A stretch of 64,000 nucleotides of DNA from positions 1 to 64,000 of the forward strand of contig NZ_CAKKMS010000007.1 of assembly GCF_918698245.1 (NCBI RefSeq), given 5' to 3'. Each line of letters starts with the position of its first letter. Position 1 is the stretch's first letter. The DNA comes from Pedobacter sp. Bi126 (lineage in GTDB: Bacteria; Bacteroidota; Bacteroidia; Sphingobacteriales; Sphingobacteriaceae). The position numbers and the translations under genes were made by a program. Shown one piece after another: positions 63,567 through 64,000 of this stretch. The notes under the pieces were generated by a model. That model was not told where the DNA came from. It made no database searches and was given only the letters and a program-made list of their open reading frames with translations.

Positions 63567-64000
63567 ATGAAAAGTAACATGAAAAGATTATTAGGTGTAT
63601 GCTCGCTTTTACTACTTATCGTTGTGTTAACGGTAAAATGTAAAAAGGACGAAACCGTAGAGATTATTCCCGAAGTGGAAGAACCAAAACCATTGGTTAC
63701 ATTTGACTATGCCATTCCAAATCCGTTAAAATACCAGGAAGTTCAGTTTACAGCTACCCCACAAAATTATAAATCATTATTGTGGCAGTTTGGAGACGAT
63801 AGTACCTCCGTAGAAGTTTCGCCAAAACATGTTTACCGTTTCCCGGGAACATACCGCGTGGTTTTAACCATTAGGAACGGACAAGGTTATTCGGCAACAA
63901 AAGAGATTAACTTAAAAGTAGTCGATCCGAATTTTGACCCAACCAAATATGGCGAGAATTACATGAAAACTATTGGGGGTATATTTTCGGTTAACCTTGA
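63567..64000 (+). CDS. PKD-domain lipoprotein, partial at window end
   Basis: The reading frame starts ATG 63567 (or ATG 63579), MKSNMKRLLGVCSLLLLIVV then LTVKC, a lipobox-like signal followed by KKD. A PKD domain is clear: VTFDYAIPNPLKYQEVQFTA, LLWQFGDDSTSVEVSPKHVY, FPGTYRVVLTIRNGQGYS. The frame is open to base 64000, so the C-terminus and any further domains (for example LamG) are outside the window. It is part of the same operon, 12 bases after the PA14 gene. Confidence 0.85.
   Translation, partial: MKSNMKRLLGVCSLLLLIVVLTVKCKKDETVEIIPEVEEPKPLVTFDYAIPNPLKYQEVQFTATPQNYKSLLWQFGDDSTSVEVSPKHVYRFPGTYRVVLTIRNGQGYSATKEINLKVVDPNFDPTKYGENYMKTIGGIFSVNL

Noticed and set aside
1..64000. CRISPR arrays, rRNA genes or prophage
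   Set aside because: No regularly spaced identical repeats, no rRNA motifs and no phage structural genes were seen.

Overview
The window looks like a chromosomal segment of a Bacteroidota bacterium, most likely a Pedobacter-like member of the Sphingobacteriaceae. The grounds are three SusC/SusD pairs, many lipoproteins whose lipobox is followed by Cys-Lys, promoters of the TTTG / TAnnTTTG type, A-rich sequence instead of Shine-Dalgarno sites, families such as DUF5690, DUF4256, DUF5977 and DUF4983, and many short intergenic repeats. GC content appears low to moderate by eye. No species call is possible from sequence reading alone.

Layout: 0.3-3.3 kb holds carotenoid genes (phytoene desaturase-type crtI, a small secreted protein, a lycopene cyclase). 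3.3-9.5 kb is a mixed housekeeping stretch: cytochrome b5-like protein, PfkB sugar kinase, tRNA-Asn, PhzF protein, a compact ArsR-AHSA1-DoxX-YdeI operon with a readable operator, and a DUF4256 protein. Two copies of a ~380-bp dispersed repeat lie here. 9.8-13.0 kb is an Oar-like TonB-dependent receptor. 13.6-23.0 kb is a coherent locus: XRE-cupin regulator, alkaline-phosphatase-superfamily hydrolase, DUF5690 transporter, TIGR03364-type FAD oxidoreductase, SusC and SusD. I read it as a candidate aminophosphonate (or related organophosphorus) uptake and breakdown locus.

23.1-23.6 kb carries a second tRNA-Asn between two decayed tRNA-Asn pieces. It is followed at 23.9-33.2 kb by an Rhs-type locus: a large DUF5977 surface protein, an Rhs core protein with a zincin-like C-terminal tip, and three tandem small TonB-C-like secreted proteins that are candidate immunity or accessory proteins.

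33.4-45.9 kb is a patchwork: VOC protein, GH29 alpha-L-fucosidase with a mutarotase, a DUF4377-like lipoprotein, SDR plus AraC regulator, a LytS/LytTR two-component pair with a CocE-type hydrolase, divergent SDR and HxlR regulator with tandem direct repeats between them, and a SulP transporter. A repeat family brackets the two-component block.

46.3-64.0 kb is one long co-directional operon of the polysaccharide-utilisation type, running past the window end: possible leader peptide, SusC, SusD, fasciclin/F5-8C lipoprotein, DUF5007-like lipoprotein, second SusC, second SusD, second fasciclin lipoprotein, TIG/delta-60 lipoprotein, DUF4983 pseudo-phosphatase plus LamG-like protein, DUF1735-PA14 protein, PKD lipoprotein. 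It contains no recognisable glycoside hydrolase in this window. Its promoter region has two LacI-type AAAACGTTT palindromes, one of them inside the promoter spacer.
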